NCBI RefSeq assembly: GCF_017942085.1
Contig: NZ_JAGKSP010000013.1
Coordinates: 62,001-126,000, forward strand
DNA length: 64,000 bases
Source of the DNA: Paenibacillus lignilyticus
GTDB taxonomy: Bacteria > Bacillota > Bacilli > Paenibacillales > Paenibacillaceae
Direction: 5' to 3'
The translations under genes were made by a program, and so were the position numbers. Position 1 is the stretch's first letter, and the number at the start of each line of letters is the position of its first letter. Shown one piece after another: positions 7,272 through 16,514 of this stretch. Under the pieces are notes generated by a model. That model was not told the origin of the DNA and did no database searches. It saw nothing but the letters and a program-made list of their open reading frames with translations.

Positions 7272-9128
7272 TTAGGATTTGATCTCGAACCGGAAATTGC
7301 ATTCGAAGCTTGCGCTTAATGTTCTCCGGTTCAGCAGCAACCGATAAAACCGCTTCACGTCTCCGTAATGCGAAACGGATAGTTGCTCCTCCACTTCCAT
7401 ATCCCAATCGTTCGGATCGTAAGCCAATTCCACCCTGCCGATTGTAATCCGGGATTCGGCCTGCTCCGGCTCCACGCCGCAGATGAATATCTCTTGATAG
7501 GACGCGGGCGTTTCATGGAACTCGGCTTTATCCGTAAGGATGAGCTGAGGGCTTTGATTCGCCGGGCGGCGCCACTCGAATTCGCGCGTTAGACGCTTCA
7601 AGGAAGGACATTCGTACGCTTCCGTAAGATCGAGCGCGAACAACACTTCGTCTTCCGTCGCCTCGCTATTCAGCAACTGCGCTTTGTATTTTCTGCCGAA
7701 GCTTTGCGTGCGACCATCGACGATTGGCACGGAATGTCCATGCGAGCCTGCTTGAACGGTTTGATAGCGAAGTTCGGGTTCAAAATACTGCCTCGTATAT
7801 ACACCGATCCCGATATCGGCCAGTACGGTCGTTCCATCGACATGAAGGATAAAGTGTCCCAGGTCGTTATGGTTGTGCGGTTCTTCGTTATAGCCGCCCT
7901 TCGCGGCGAACGCAGCAAAGTGCCCTTCCGGCTGCCGAACCTTCGAAATCACCCATTGGTTCCCGGTGAAAATACGCTCCTGAACCCGATCTTGAAGATC
8001 GGGTTCTATCCTGTCTTCCCCGTTGGTCTGATCCAAGGACCAAAGCATATGCCTCGCTGCACCGGTCCATAACGCCTGAATATCGCTCATCCGATATTGC
8101 TCAGGAGGCAGACTAAGGGATGGAAAATACCGCCGCAAGCGATGAATCAGTCCGGTATGGAAGCGAACGTCTTCGAAGGCATCGGAGAAATTCAGAACCT
8201 TGCCGTTCGAGAATAGGCAAAACTGCGGGAATTGTGAAACGCGCTCGATTTTCGGTTCATCCAGCAGTGTAATTCGTCCGGCGGTACGTTCTCTGAGCAG
8301 TTCAGCGAAATAGACAAGATGAGAGAAGCCGAACTGCCAATAAACCGGACCTTCCGGTGTCGCTCCCTGCTCATCGAATCCGGAGAGGTATTGGCGCAAA
8401 ACGCCGATGACCCGCCACAGCATGCCGGCCAGTTTTTCGCTGTCCTCGATCATGTAAATCGCCGCGGCACCGATGCTGGAAGCGCAGACGGCTGGCCAAT
8501 TATTCGTCTTCAGCTCCCAGTTTTGCGGAACCGGGTCATTGAAATAAACCTGAAAAATACGGCGCTCGATTTCCGCCTTCGCGCGGACGACGACCCAAGG
8601 ATGCAAACGGTCGCCCAAACGGTGAATGACTTCTGCCAGTGCGAGCCCGGCCGTCGCCGAATCCAGATCGACGGTTTCGCGCGGAGGTGCCGGTTGATCC
8701 CAGATACCGTGCGGATATTCATTGACGTACAGCCCGACATGCGCCGGCAGCACCCACGTATATTCATTGCAGATGGACCATATCGCGTTCTCAAGCCCTT
8801 TGGTCCATTCCGGCCGATCATCCGTCATGGCAAGCAACCCGAATACATGAAGTCCCGCGAACACTCTGCTCCGCTGATCTTGATACTTGCTTCTGTCTCC
8901 GGTATCGCCGAATAAGATGAAATCGGAAAACGGGGGCGACGCAGCCGGGTTTTCCAACAGCTGTGCAGCCTGCTCCTCCAGCCCTTCCCAGAAGGTCGCG
9001 TAATGCTTGTCATCGCGAATTTGCAGCCAGCGATCAGGAGAAGCCGCTTCTTCGAACAGCGAGTTGTTCTCCTCCCTAGATTGCTCCAATGCAAGCTTCA
9101 ATTGGCGAAACGTTAACGTGCTTAGCAT
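7272..9128 (-). CDS. Heparinase II/III-family polysaccharide lyase
   Basis: I place the start at the ATG at 9128 because AAGGGAG lies 9 nt upstream; a TTG 36 nt earlier lacks such a site. This gives 618 residues. The first about 320 residues are an alpha-helical toroid. Residues about 360-500 carry the heparinase II/III beta-sandwich signature, including GGYNEEPHNHNDLGHF with the His/Asn cluster, and VLADIGIGVYTRQYF. No signal peptide is visible, so it probably cleaves imported oligosaccharides in the cytoplasm. Beta-elimination would give unsaturated uronyl ends, the substrate of the adjacent GH88 enzyme. The exact glycan (heparin-like, alginate-like or other acidic polysaccharide) is unknown. 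Confidence 0.85.
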   Translation of the reverse strand: MLSTLTFRQLKLALEQSREENNSLFEEAASPDRWLQIRDDKHYATFWEGLEEQAAQLLENPAASPPFSDFILFGDTGDRSKYQDQRSRVFAGLHVFGLLAMTDDRPEWTKGLENAIWSICNEYTWVLPAHVGLYVNEYPHGIWDQPAPPRETVDLDSATAGLALAEVIHRLGDRLHPWVVVRAKAEIERRIFQVYFNDPVPQNWELKTNNWPAVCASSIGAAAIYMIEDSEKLAGMLWRVIGVLRQYLSGFDEQGATPEGPVYWQFGFSHLVYFAELLRERTAGRITLLDEPKIERVSQFPQFCLFSNGKVLNFSDAFEDVRFHTGLIHRLRRYFPSLSLPPEQYRMSDIQALWTGAARHMLWSLDQTNGEDRIEPDLQDRVQERIFTGNQWVISKVRQPEGHFAAFAAKGGYNEEPHNHNDLGHFILHVDGTTVLADIGIGVYTRQYFEPELRYQTVQAGSHGHSVPIVDGRTQSFGRKYKAQLLNSEATEDEVLFALDLTEAYECPSLKRLTREFEWRRPANQSPQLILTDKAEFHETPASYQEIFICGVEPEQAESRITIGRVELAYDPNDWDMEVEEQLSVSHYGDVKRFYRLLLNRRTLSASFECNFRFEIKS

Positions 9129-9196
9129 AGACTCAGCTCCCTTGTTTGAATTGCCGTCGACCAAGACTTCGGCCTTTAGCCGTCATTTATGCAGAA

Positions 9197-9223
9197 GGAC
9201 CGAGCAGTATGCCTGCTCGGACC
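9197..9223 (-). other. Intercistronic stem-loop after the binding-protein gene
   Basis: An 11-bp stem (9197-9207 with 9213-9223, one mismatch) with a 5-nt loop lies between the solute-binding lipoprotein gene and the lyase gene, inside the operon. It has no T-run, so it more likely protects the 3' end of the upstream message or slows read-through than ends transcription fully. Confidence 0.6.
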
Positions 9224-9242
9224 CCGTTTTGCAAAGACCGTG

Positions 9243-10814
9243 TTATTTCGATGCTAACCAAGCATCGAGTTGTTTTTGAACTTCGGCAACGATTTTATCA
9301 GCGCCTGCTTCTTTCAGCTTGGCTTGGAATTCCGCCAATTTCGTGCTCGGATCAATCGTGCCCGTGTTCAGGCCGGGACCGTATTCTCCGACGACTGCAG
9401 TAACGGCTGCGGTTTCCGCAGAAACAGCTTGCGGATCGAAGTTAAAGCCCATTAGCGGCGACGGTGTTGCCGTTTCATTGTCTTTCTTAACTTGATCGAG
9501 AATTGCCGTCGTTTTACCCGGCGTCAGATAGGCGTTGAACGTGTTACCCAGCACCCAGCCAGGAGCACTGTAACCGGAATCTGCGATTGGCGTTGCGACA
9601 TTGTCCGCGCCAAGTGTGTAGTTCTTGTCTTTAATGCCATTGACCAGAAGGTTGTAGAGATCTTTGTCCGTGTTAATCAGGTTGATGAACATCATGGCGC
9701 GTTCCGGATTTTTCGATGTCTTGCTGATCGCTTGCATCGTCGTAATGATTGTTCCCGTCGATGCGTAGGTATTCGACGTATAAGCCAAGACGACATCGCC
9801 CAGTCTTCCCGGTGCTTTCTCGGCAGCATATACATCCGCGCTCAGTACGTTGTGAAATTGCGATACGGCATTGCCGGTTTTGACTACGTCGGCCGAGTTC
9901 TTAACCGTAGCCGCGTCTTCACTGATGATGCCTTTCGTATACCATCTGTGTGCGAGGTCCAGATAGGCTTTATATTCCGGCGTATCATATAAATTGACGA
10001 CTTTGTTCGTGCCATCCAGCTTGATCGCGCCGAGTGCACCCCAGAATTCATAATTACCGGCGTTATGCAGGTAGCCGGATGCAAAACCGCGCAGATCGAT
10101 GGCAAACGGTATTTTACCAGGCTCGCCTTTCTTAACGGTTTCCAGGAACGGTTCCATATCTTCAAAATTCTTGATCGTGTTTGGATCGAACTTATATTTA
10201 TCGGCAATGGACTTCACGACCTTGAAGCCGTCGCGGTTCGTGACCGTCTGGTAGTTCGGAACACCATAGACTTTACCTCCAACTTTCGTTGCGTCCCATA
10301 CGAATCCAGGCATGCTCTGTTGAAGGTCGGGATATTTAGCAATCAGATCATCAAGCGGAATGAATGCGCCTTTCGCTACGTTGTCCCCGTAAGGGAAGAG
10401 CCAGTTGGATGTCCAGATAATATCGGACTCTTCTCCGGACGATACGACGACGTTCATTTTGGCGGCGTAGTCGCCGAACGCTTGAGGCTTCATATGAATC
10501 GTTGCGTTGATCTTCTCTTGTGTGATTTTGTTAACGGCTTCTTCAATCGTCTTCAGGTCTGCAGGAATAGCCGGAAGCGGATAATACCAAGTCAAATCTA
10601 CCGGCTTCAGCTCATCTTGAGCCGGATCGGCTGCTGTTGTGTTCGCGTTCGTGCTTGCATCTGCGTTCGTGTCTGTGGTTGAGGTTGACGAGTTCGCCGC
10701 AGCGTTAGTGGTTCCCGAGTTGGCGTTCTCGTTGCCGTTGTTACTTCCACATGCTGCCAAGAAGATAGCCGATGTCATTAGTACCACACTAAGCTTTGCA
10801 ACTTGCTTTTTCAT
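9243..10814 (-). CDS. Sugar ABC transporter substrate-binding lipoprotein (LplA/LipO type, DUF3502-like C-terminus)
   Basis: The start is the ATG at 10814, with GGGAGGT upstream. The signal peptide MKKQVAKLSVVLMTSAIFLA ends in a lipobox, with the lipidated Cys at residue 22 (LAACGS). A Thr/Asn/Ala-rich linker of about 45 residues follows. The remainder is an extracellular sugar-binding fold, and the C-terminal block (GFNFDPQAV ... AGADKIVAEVQKQLDAW) matches the DUF3502 ending of LplA-type proteins. It would be anchored outside the membrane and deliver oligosaccharides to the two permeases encoded just upstream. The operon has no ATPase; in this group an MsmX-type ATPase encoded elsewhere usually serves several importers. 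Confidence 0.92.
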   Translation of the reverse strand: MKKQVAKLSVVLMTSAIFLAACGSNNGNENANSGTTNAAANSSTSTTDTNADASTNANTTAADPAQDELKPVDLTWYYPLPAIPADLKTIEEAVNKITQEKINATIHMKPQAFGDYAAKMNVVVSSGEESDIIWTSNWLFPYGDNVAKGAFIPLDDLIAKYPDLQQSMPGFVWDATKVGGKVYGVPNYQTVTNRDGFKVVKSIADKYKFDPNTIKNFEDMEPFLETVKKGEPGKIPFAIDLRGFASGYLHNAGNYEFWGALGAIKLDGTNKVVNLYDTPEYKAYLDLAHRWYTKGIISEDAATVKNSADVVKTGNAVSQFHNVLSADVYAAEKAPGRLGDVVLAYTSNTYASTGTIITTMQAISKTSKNPERAMMFINLINTDKDLYNLLVNGIKDKNYTLGADNVATPIADSGYSAPGWVLGNTFNAYLTPGKTTAILDQVKKDNETATPSPLMGFNFDPQAVSAETAAVTAVVGEYGPGLNTGTIDPSTKLAEFQAKLKEAGADKIVAEVQKQLDAWLASK

Positions 10815-10893
10815 CTGTACATGACCTCCCAATATTTGTAGGTAATGCTTATGATAATCGAACCGCGGAGCTGCCACCGGTTCGGTCTATCCG

Positions 10894-11790
10894 TTACCCT
10901 TTCACAGAGCCAATCGTGAGCCCTTTAACGAAATATTTCTGGAAGAAGGGGAAGACGATCAACATTGGTCCTGCGACTAGAATCGTCAGCGCCATCCTTG
11001 TTGAAAGACTCGGGAATTCCGTCAAGTCGATATTGACGCTCGATTGCATCATGCCATTGGTAAGAAACTCGATTGTATTTAGAACCCGATACAGCAGAAG
11101 CTGCAGCGGCACTAAATTGGGATTATCGATGAACAAGAGACCCAGCCACCAGTCATTCCAGTACACGAAACAGATAAACAAACCTACCGTAGCCAGTGCG
11201 GGTTTCGCCAAAGGCAATACGATTCCGAAGAAGGTTCGCCATTCGCCGGAACCGTCGATTTTGGCGGATTCGATAATTTCCATTGGAATCTGATCCAGAA
11301 ATCCTTTCATGACGAGCGTGTAGAACGGGCTGACTAAATAAGGAACAATGAGCGCCCAAATCATATCCTTCAGATGCAGATATTGCGTCATCAGAATATA
11401 GAAGGGGACGAGTCCACCGCTGAACAACATGGTGACTACGACGTATCTCGTGGTGAAGCCACGATAGGCATAATCTCGTCGGGACATCGTATAGGCAAGC
11501 AGGCTCGTCATCAGTAACGCGATTACCGCCCCGACAACCGTGACGGTAATCGTTACCCCGTAAGCGTTAACTAGCTGCTTCGGAGCGTGAAAGATGAGTT
11601 TGTACGCCTGGAAGCTGAATTGTTTGGGAATAAATCGATATCCATCCGTAAGCAGCGACTTCTCGTTGCTGATCGATATGGATACTAAAAGTAACAATGG
11701 GATCACAATACTTAATGAAATGAGGATAAATGCTCCGTGAACGATGGTATCGAATAGTCCGATTTTCTTGCGGGAATTTTGCTGCTTCAT
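10894..11790 (-). CDS. Sugar ABC transporter permease, YtcP type
   Basis: The start is the ATG at 11790 with AGGAGG upstream; 298 residues with about six membrane helices. The EAA-loop signature for ATPase contact is visible as EIIESAKIDGSGEWRTFFGIVLPLAKPALA. The C-terminus FPFFQKYFVKGLTIGSVKG is the characteristic ending of YtcP/MalG-like CUT1 permeases. The gene starts 11 bp after the partner permease ends and is followed by the binding protein, so it forms the inner-membrane channel with the 11802-12773 product. Confidence 0.93.
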   Translation of the reverse strand: MKQQNSRKKIGLFDTIVHGAFILISLSIVIPLLLLVSISISNEKSLLTDGYRFIPKQFSFQAYKLIFHAPKQLVNAYGVTITVTVVGAVIALLMTSLLAYTMSRRDYAYRGFTTRYVVVTMLFSGGLVPFYILMTQYLHLKDMIWALIVPYLVSPFYTLVMKGFLDQIPMEIIESAKIDGSGEWRTFFGIVLPLAKPALATVGLFICFVYWNDWWLGLLFIDNPNLVPLQLLLYRVLNTIEFLTNGMMQSSVNIDLTEFPSLSTRMALTILVAGPMLIVFPFFQKYFVKGLTIGSVKG

Positions 11791-11801
11791 CCCACTTCCT
11801 C

Positions 11802-12773
11802 CTACCAAAGCGAATTGTCGCGATTAATTTTGCGTATGATGGAGTTGGCTGTAATAACGAGGACAAATCCAACCACCGATTGATACAAGCCGATTGCGGT
11901 CGATGTACCGATATCTCCCATAACTCTTAAAGACTTATACACGTAAGTGTCGATAACGTCCGTAACCGGATAGAGAAAGCTGGAGTCATTCGGCACGAAA
12001 TAGAACAATCCGAAATCCGCCCTGAAAATATTCCCGATACCGACAATGACCAAAATCACAATAAGCGGAGTAAGCAAGGGCAGCGTAATGCGAGTCAGCA
12101 TCTGTCGGCGGGAAGCACCGTCGATCCTGGCGGCTTCGTAATAGGAAGGATCGATTCCGATAATCCCTGCGTAATACACCAAGGTAGAGAACCCGACCGT
12201 TTTCCATAATTGCGCGGCGATCAAGATGAAAGGCCAATATTGGGCTTCCATATACCACTTGATCGGCTCTTTACCTATGGAGATAAGCGCGTGATTCACA
12301 AATCCGTTCTTATGGTCGAGTAACCCTAGGACAATATAGCCGATGACGACCCAGGATATAAAATAAGGAAGAAAGAGAATCGTTTGATGCACCTTCACCC
12401 AGCGGCCCGTCAGCTCGTTCAATAGAACGGCGAGAAGAATGGCAATGACCATCGTCAGAATAATGAAGGCTCCGTTATACAGGATGGTATTGCGAGTAAT
12501 TCTCCAAGCATTATCTGAACGGAAGAAAAACTCAAAGTTTTTGAAGCCTGACCAATCGCTGCCCCATATCCCTTTGTCAATTCGAAATTGTTTAAAGGCG
12601 ACAATTAGACCGAGCAGAGGTAAATAAGAAAAGATGAGTTTAAACAAAACGCCGGGCAGCGACATGCTCAGCAAAGGCAAATTTTTCTTGAAGGTCTTCC
12701 ATTTTCGCTGATCTTTTTTAGTTTGATCCGTGCTTGCGTATGTTTTTTCTTCTGTTGTAACCGTTGCATCCAT
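11802..12773 (-). CDS. Sugar ABC transporter permease, LplB type
   Basis: A 323-residue CUT1 permease with about six membrane helices and a typical LplB beginning (SLPGVLFKLIFSYLPLLGLI and FKQFRIDKGIWGS). The EAA loop reads YYEAARIDGASRRQMLTRITLPLL. GGAAGG precedes the ATG. It is the first gene of the operon that continues to 1789. A pair of direct repeats with 32-bp period lies about 70-130 bp upstream and is a candidate binding site for the AraC regulator encoded next door. Confidence 0.93.
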   Translation of the reverse strand: MDATVTTEEKTYASTDQTKKDQRKWKTFKKNLPLLSMSLPGVLFKLIFSYLPLLGLIVAFKQFRIDKGIWGSDWSGFKNFEFFFRSDNAWRITRNTILYNGAFIILTMVIAILLAVLLNELTGRWVKVHQTILFLPYFISWVVIGYIVLGLLDHKNGFVNHALISIGKEPIKWYMEAQYWPFILIAAQLWKTVGFSTLVYYAGIIGIDPSYYEAARIDGASRRQMLTRITLPLLTPLIVILVIVGIGNIFRADFGLFYFVPNDSSFLYPVTDVIDTYVYKSLRVMGDIGTSTAIGLYQSVVGFVLVITANSIIRKINRDNSLW

Positions 12774-12843
12774 GTGTTCACCTTCCGTCCTAAGCTTTGT
12801 TCCCTTCGTGAATTCAACTTACCATCGCCTCTGGTTTTTGACG

Positions 12844-12903
12844 ATTGTACGATCTGCAAAGTACTGTAATCGGGTACTGTACAATATCGAAAACACTGTA
12901 ATC
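12844..12903 (-). promoter_or_regulatory. Two direct repeats, candidate AraC-type operator of the uronate-glycan operon
   Basis: Two 28-bp units at 12844-12871 and 12876-12903 match at 21 of 28 positions, with a period of 32 bp (three helical turns). Each unit contains TGTAC and ends in ACTGTAATC. They lie 71 bp upstream of the first permease gene. AraC-family activators bind direct repeats on one face of the helix, so this is the natural candidate site for the 12958-15297 regulator. No convincing -35/-10 pair stands out, as is common for activator-dependent promoters. Confidence 0.6.
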
Positions 12904-12939
12904 TCTCCAATTTCAGCTCGTTTCTCGCGATTTTACCCC

Positions 12940-12972
12940 AAAAAAGAAGACCCCTCATCATCTCGAGGAGTC
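12940..12972 (-). terminator. Terminator of the membrane AraC regulator gene
   Basis: An 8-bp stem (949-956 with 965-972 of the 12,000 block, one mismatch, 8-nt loop) is followed on the minus strand by TTCTTTTTT. The stem overlaps the last codons of the regulator gene, so the regulator and the importer operon are likely separate transcripts. Confidence 0.75.
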
Positions 12973-15297
12973 CTGATCTTGATTTGGTCTGTCTCCGAGC
13001 AACGTCTTTATGCGGTATTCCCTTGGCGTTACCCCATATTTCCTCTTAAATAACCGGAAGAAGTAGCTTTGATTCCCGAAGCCGACTGTCAGCATGATTT
13101 CGTTAACGGAACGGTCGTCGATTTCAAGGAGCTTTTTAGCTTTCTCCAATCTCATTTCGTGTACGTATTCATGGAAGGCTAGTCCGGTTTTCTCCTTAAA
13201 TATCTTGTTTGTCTGTGCGACCGAGAGGCGAAGGATATCCGCGACGTAAGTGATGCTCAGGTTCTGGTCTGCGAGCTGGTTGAAGACGATTTCGATGATC
13301 GTATCCGCCAAGAGGGCATTCGTCTGGGACTGCTTGTCCTGCTGCCGCATTGCGCTCGTCTCATTCAATAGGCTGCTGAGCACGCGAATCGTTTCCATAA
13401 GCGTTTCTTGCTCAAGCACAACGTCATAGAACCGTTTCGCATCAAGTGAGATTTGCGTGACGCTGTTTGTGTTGATCTCATGGATCGTGTTCACGACGAC
13501 GGATACGACATGGAGGATGGCATGGACGATATGATGGTAAGGCATTCTCAAAATTTCGCATTCGATTTCCGTCAAATAGTGTTCAATACCATTCGTGTCA
13601 TTCACTTTCAGGCTGTCCGCCAGCTTCTTCTCCAGTTCGGTCAAAGGCTCGAGGTGCACAGTTTCCAGGCGGTCGGCAATCATCCCGTGCGTAATCAATG
13701 TACCTTTGCCGTATACGAAGCGATAATTCGCATAATCCTGCGCCAACGTATAGGAAGCCGTCACTTTGTCCGGCATGACGGCTTCTCGATCTAAACCAGC
13801 CGTCAAGGAGAGACGATAATACCGCATCATCACGCCTTGTATTTCGCGCAACCTTTGCTGCAGGTTCTCGTACCAATCGTCCCCGTTCACGCGGACGACA
13901 ATGACGATCTGTTCGCCGCGCATCTCGGCAACGGCGGTCGCGAAAAAGTCTCCCGCGATTTCTTGGGCAATATTGCAGGCGGCGAACAGCAGCAGGCTTT
14001 GCTCCGCGTTCGACTTAAATATTCGGAGATCGTCAATTTTGAGCACGGCAACTGCATAACGTTCATCCGATTCAAGAGAGGAAGACTTGAACAGGCAGGC
14101 TAGCTCCTCGTGCTTCATGCCGACACTGTCCAAAAGCCATTTACGCAGATAGAAGGCTTTCATGTTGTGTTCCTGGCTTTCCTGTGCGCTGCGCAGCTGC
14201 TTCAAACTATGCAAAGTCGCCGAATAACGGTGACGAATGATTGCGAATTCGTCTTTGGATTGGATCTGCGCCGGATCATTGCCGGACAAGTCCTTCAGCA
14301 TGGATTCGACGGGCTTGTACAATCGGCGTGCAACCCAGACGGACACGAAGATCGACAAACCTATAAAAAACAGCAAAAAAGCGAAAAATATAAATTTCAG
14401 CTTCGTTGTGCCTCGGTAAACTGTATCGTAGTCCTGTACGCTAGCAATATACCAATCGTTGGATTGGGAATTGACGAAGGTGACGATCGACTTCTTATCT
14501 CCGATGTTCTCAATAAAATAGTCGTTTTTAAGCTCCTTATCCTTGCCGAATCGTTCAATATTTTTCAACAGCTTGGAGCTGTCCGCCGATAGTCTTTTAG
14601 AGCTCTGTTCGATAATCCCCTTTTCATCGAAAACGATCAAATTGCTCGTGTAATTCGAATCGACCTGGTGTATATTGTTCAAGTTATCCGTCAGCCATTC
14701 CGGCTTGATGCTCAGGATTAGAATGCTCGGCTTATTGTGACCGGGCAGCGTCTCATACAAGAAATACAAGAAGCGTTCAATTCTGCCGTTCGATTCATCT
14801 CCGGACTTTATCGGGATCATCTTCGATTTCGGAGGTAGGAAAGCATGCCCCGCCAAATAAGCGGAGATAACTCCCCCCGATCCGTCGTTTTTACAGTTGT
14901 TCGTATAGTTCGTGGAAAAATAACAGTCAAGGTTCGGATTGTAGACGGTCAGCGACTCCAAGACCGGAGATGAAGTCAAGATTTGATTTAGTTTCCTCAA
15001 CTTCTCGGACAGTTCGAGCCAATTGATGCTGTTCGTATTGGCCAAATAGACGGTCTCGGAATCGAAAAAAGCGTTACTGGCGATTTGCTTCATAACCAGC
15101 TTCATATAGTCGACGTTATATTGGATTTGATTCAAAACCTTTAAATTCGCTTCATTTTGAACGGACAGCATCGTCTTCTGGGAGTTATAATAAACGGCAC
15201 CGGAGGATACTACGACGAAAAGGACCGATAGCAGCGTAACGCTAAGCAAGATACGCCTGAGATAGATTCGCTCGGAAAATAATGAGAACGTTTTCAA
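12958..15297 (-). CDS. Membrane-anchored AraC-family regulator with extracellular sensor domain
   Basis: A 779-residue one-component sensor-regulator. A membrane helix at residues 16-36 and a second at about 301-323 flank an extracellular, probably Cache-like domain. A HAMP-like linker and a degenerate GGDEF-like middle region (VAVLKIDDLR) follow. The last about 100 residues are an AraC double helix-turn-helix (YVADILRLSVAQTNKIFKEK and VNEIMLTVGFGNQSYFFRLFKRKYGVTPREYR). The start is a TTG with GGAGGAG upstream. It sits just upstream of the importer/lyase operon on the same strand and probably activates it on sensing an external sugar, perhaps via the 12844-12903 repeats. Repeat copy E3 lies 85 bp upstream and may drive it. 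Confidence 0.9.
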   Translation of the reverse strand: MKTFSLFSERIYLRRILLSVTLLSVLFVVVSSGAVYYNSQKTMLSVQNEANLKVLNQIQYNVDYMKLVMKQIASNAFFDSETVYLANTNSINWLELSEKLRKLNQILTSSPVLESLTVYNPNLDCYFSTNYTNNCKNDGSGGVISAYLAGHAFLPPKSKMIPIKSGDESNGRIERFLYFLYETLPGHNKPSILILSIKPEWLTDNLNNIHQVDSNYTSNLIVFDEKGIIEQSSKRLSADSSKLLKNIERFGKDKELKNDYFIENIGDKKSIVTFVNSQSNDWYIASVQDYDTVYRGTTKLKFIFFAFLLFFIGLSIFVSVWVARRLYKPVESMLKDLSGNDPAQIQSKDEFAIIRHRYSATLHSLKQLRSAQESQEHNMKAFYLRKWLLDSVGMKHEELACLFKSSSLESDERYAVAVLKIDDLRIFKSNAEQSLLLFAACNIAQEIAGDFFATAVAEMRGEQIVIVVRVNGDDWYENLQQRLREIQGVMMRYYRLSLTAGLDREAVMPDKVTASYTLAQDYANYRFVYGKGTLITHGMIADRLETVHLEPLTELEKKLADSLKVNDTNGIEHYLTEIECEILRMPYHHIVHAILHVVSVVVNTIHEINTNSVTQISLDAKRFYDVVLEQETLMETIRVLSSLLNETSAMRQQDKQSQTNALLADTIIEIVFNQLADQNLSITYVADILRLSVAQTNKIFKEKTGLAFHEYVHEMRLEKAKKLLEIDDRSVNEIMLTVGFGNQSYFFRLFKRKYGVTPREYRIKTLLGDRPNQDQDSSR

Positions 15298-15380
15298 TTT
15301 TGCTTACTCCTCCACCTGGTTATCGTGAGCACTCTCACAAATACAAACTCCAACAGTAAATTACAGTCTCAGATTTAAAT

Positions 15381-15446
15381 TATTATAGTAATTAAGAGCA
15401 TTAATGTATAATACATAAACCGTCATGTGATATAGATTCAAAGCTA
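15381..15446 (-). repeat. Intergenic repeat element, copy E3 (promoter-like)
   Basis: Minus-strand -10 TATAAT lies at 15382-15387, with TATACA 17 bp upstream and the conserved block containing GAATCTATATCACATGACGG. It is placed between the dioxygenase terminator and the membrane AraC regulator gene. The predicted leader is about 80 nt and contains GAGAGTGCTCAC, a short inverted repeat. Confidence 0.65.
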
Positions 15447-15495
15447 TCAGCGTATTATTTCAAGGCTATAGGATATAGAATTATCGATCCAATTC

Positions 15496-15518
15496 AAAAA
15501 GAGGAGAATTTTTTCTCC
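15496..15518 (-). terminator. Terminator of the PhyH dioxygenase gene
   Basis: The minus strand shows GGAGAA paired with TTCTCC around a 4-nt A-rich loop, followed by TCTTTTT. It lies about 25 bp after the stop codon of the gene at 15541. The stem is short but the T-run is good. Confidence 0.6.
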
Positions 15519-15540
15519 CCTACGACCTTTTTTCCGCTTC

Positions 15541-16374
15541 CTATTTCCTATATACGACCGGGAACATCTCCCCTTGCACGATGTCTCCGTCTACTCCGCC
15601 GGCAGCGATGAATTTCTTGATTTCCGAGTATTCATCGGCAAATCCCGCCCGATAGCGCGTCTCTGCCGTAAGATAATGAAGTGCCGACGAACGGCGTACT
15701 CGGTCGGATACATTAGGCCCGCTTCCATGAATCGTTAAACTATGATGGAAGCTTATTTGACCTGCTTTCATGATAATAGGTACGGTTCGAGCGATTTGCC
15801 CTTCCGGTGCCATATCCTGCAGCTGCTTTTGCATGTTTTGCTCGTAAAAATCGTTTCCGTTCAAAATCCCCCAATAGTGGCTGCCCGGCACCATTTGCAT
15901 GCAGCCGTTCTCCTCGTCAACATCATCGTAAGCTACCCATGCGGTGATCATCGTTTCCGGGTTTTGAAAACAGCCCCAATAATGATAATCCTGATGCCAG
16001 CCGACATTCGCCGCATTTCCGCTGGATTGCGCCGGTTTAAGCAGCAACTGATCCTCCCAGAAACGAATCGTATTCGTTTCTTTCAGAGCTGCGGCAATCT
16101 GTCCGATTTGCGAGTCATGGGCCAGCGCGCGGATCGTCAAGTCGGCCAAGTTTGCATTGTCGGTCTTGCGAAGGGAGTTGGGACGACTTGTCTCGCGGCG
16201 CCAGACGGCATCCGGCGCAGTTCCGGTTTCGAATTCCCCTTGATACACCCGCTCCATTCTGTCGCGCAGCCTCTCCAATCGCTCATCATCGATGATCTTC
16301 GGCGAGATCCAATATCCATTTGTCTTGAAGAAATCTACATCTTTCTGCGATGGGATGAAATTCGTATCCGGCAT
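15541..16374 (-). CDS. Phytanoyl-CoA dioxygenase (PhyH) family Fe(II)/2-oxoglutarate oxygenase
   Basis: The start is the ATG at 16374 with AGGAGGG upstream; an earlier in-frame start would add 49 residues overlapping the promoter region. The 277-residue protein has the iron-binding triad of the jelly-roll fold: H127 and D129 (GWHQDYHYWG) and distal H216 (LTIHGSGPN), followed by an Arg-rich stretch that could bind 2-oxoglutarate. PhyH relatives in soil Bacillota hydroxylate varied small molecules, so the substrate is open. It is divergently paired with an AraC regulator, the likely controller. A cre-like site lies in its leader, suggesting catabolite repression. Confidence 0.88.
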   Translation of the reverse strand: MPDTNFIPSQKDVDFFKTNGYWISPKIIDDERLERLRDRMERVYQGEFETGTAPDAVWRRETSRPNSLRKTDNANLADLTIRALAHDSQIGQIAAALKETNTIRFWEDQLLLKPAQSSGNAANVGWHQDYHYWGCFQNPETMITAWVAYDDVDEENGCMQMVPGSHYWGILNGNDFYEQNMQKQLQDMAPEGQIARTVPIIMKAGQISFHHSLTIHGSGPNVSDRVRRSSALHYLTAETRYRAGFADEYSEIKKFIAAGGVDGDIVQGEMFPVVYRK

Positions 16375-16394
16375 TCTTATTTGCCCTCCTAGAA

Positions 16395-16409
16395 TTGAAA
16401 TCGCTTCCT
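16395..16409 (-). promoter_or_regulatory. cre-like catabolite-repression site
   Basis: TTGAAATCGCTTCCT matches the CcpA consensus WTGNAANCGNWWWCW except at one position. It lies 21 bp upstream of the dioxygenase start codon, where bound CcpA would act as a roadblock. Established only by consensus match. Confidence 0.45.
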
Positions 16410-16514
16410 TGGATTCATTATGTCTGAAAGAGGACTTTCCGTCTTTAGCTAGAAGTATGATATTGATCCGTTTGTACGATTTATAACAAATAAAAGTTGA
16501 ACAGGATGAATGAA

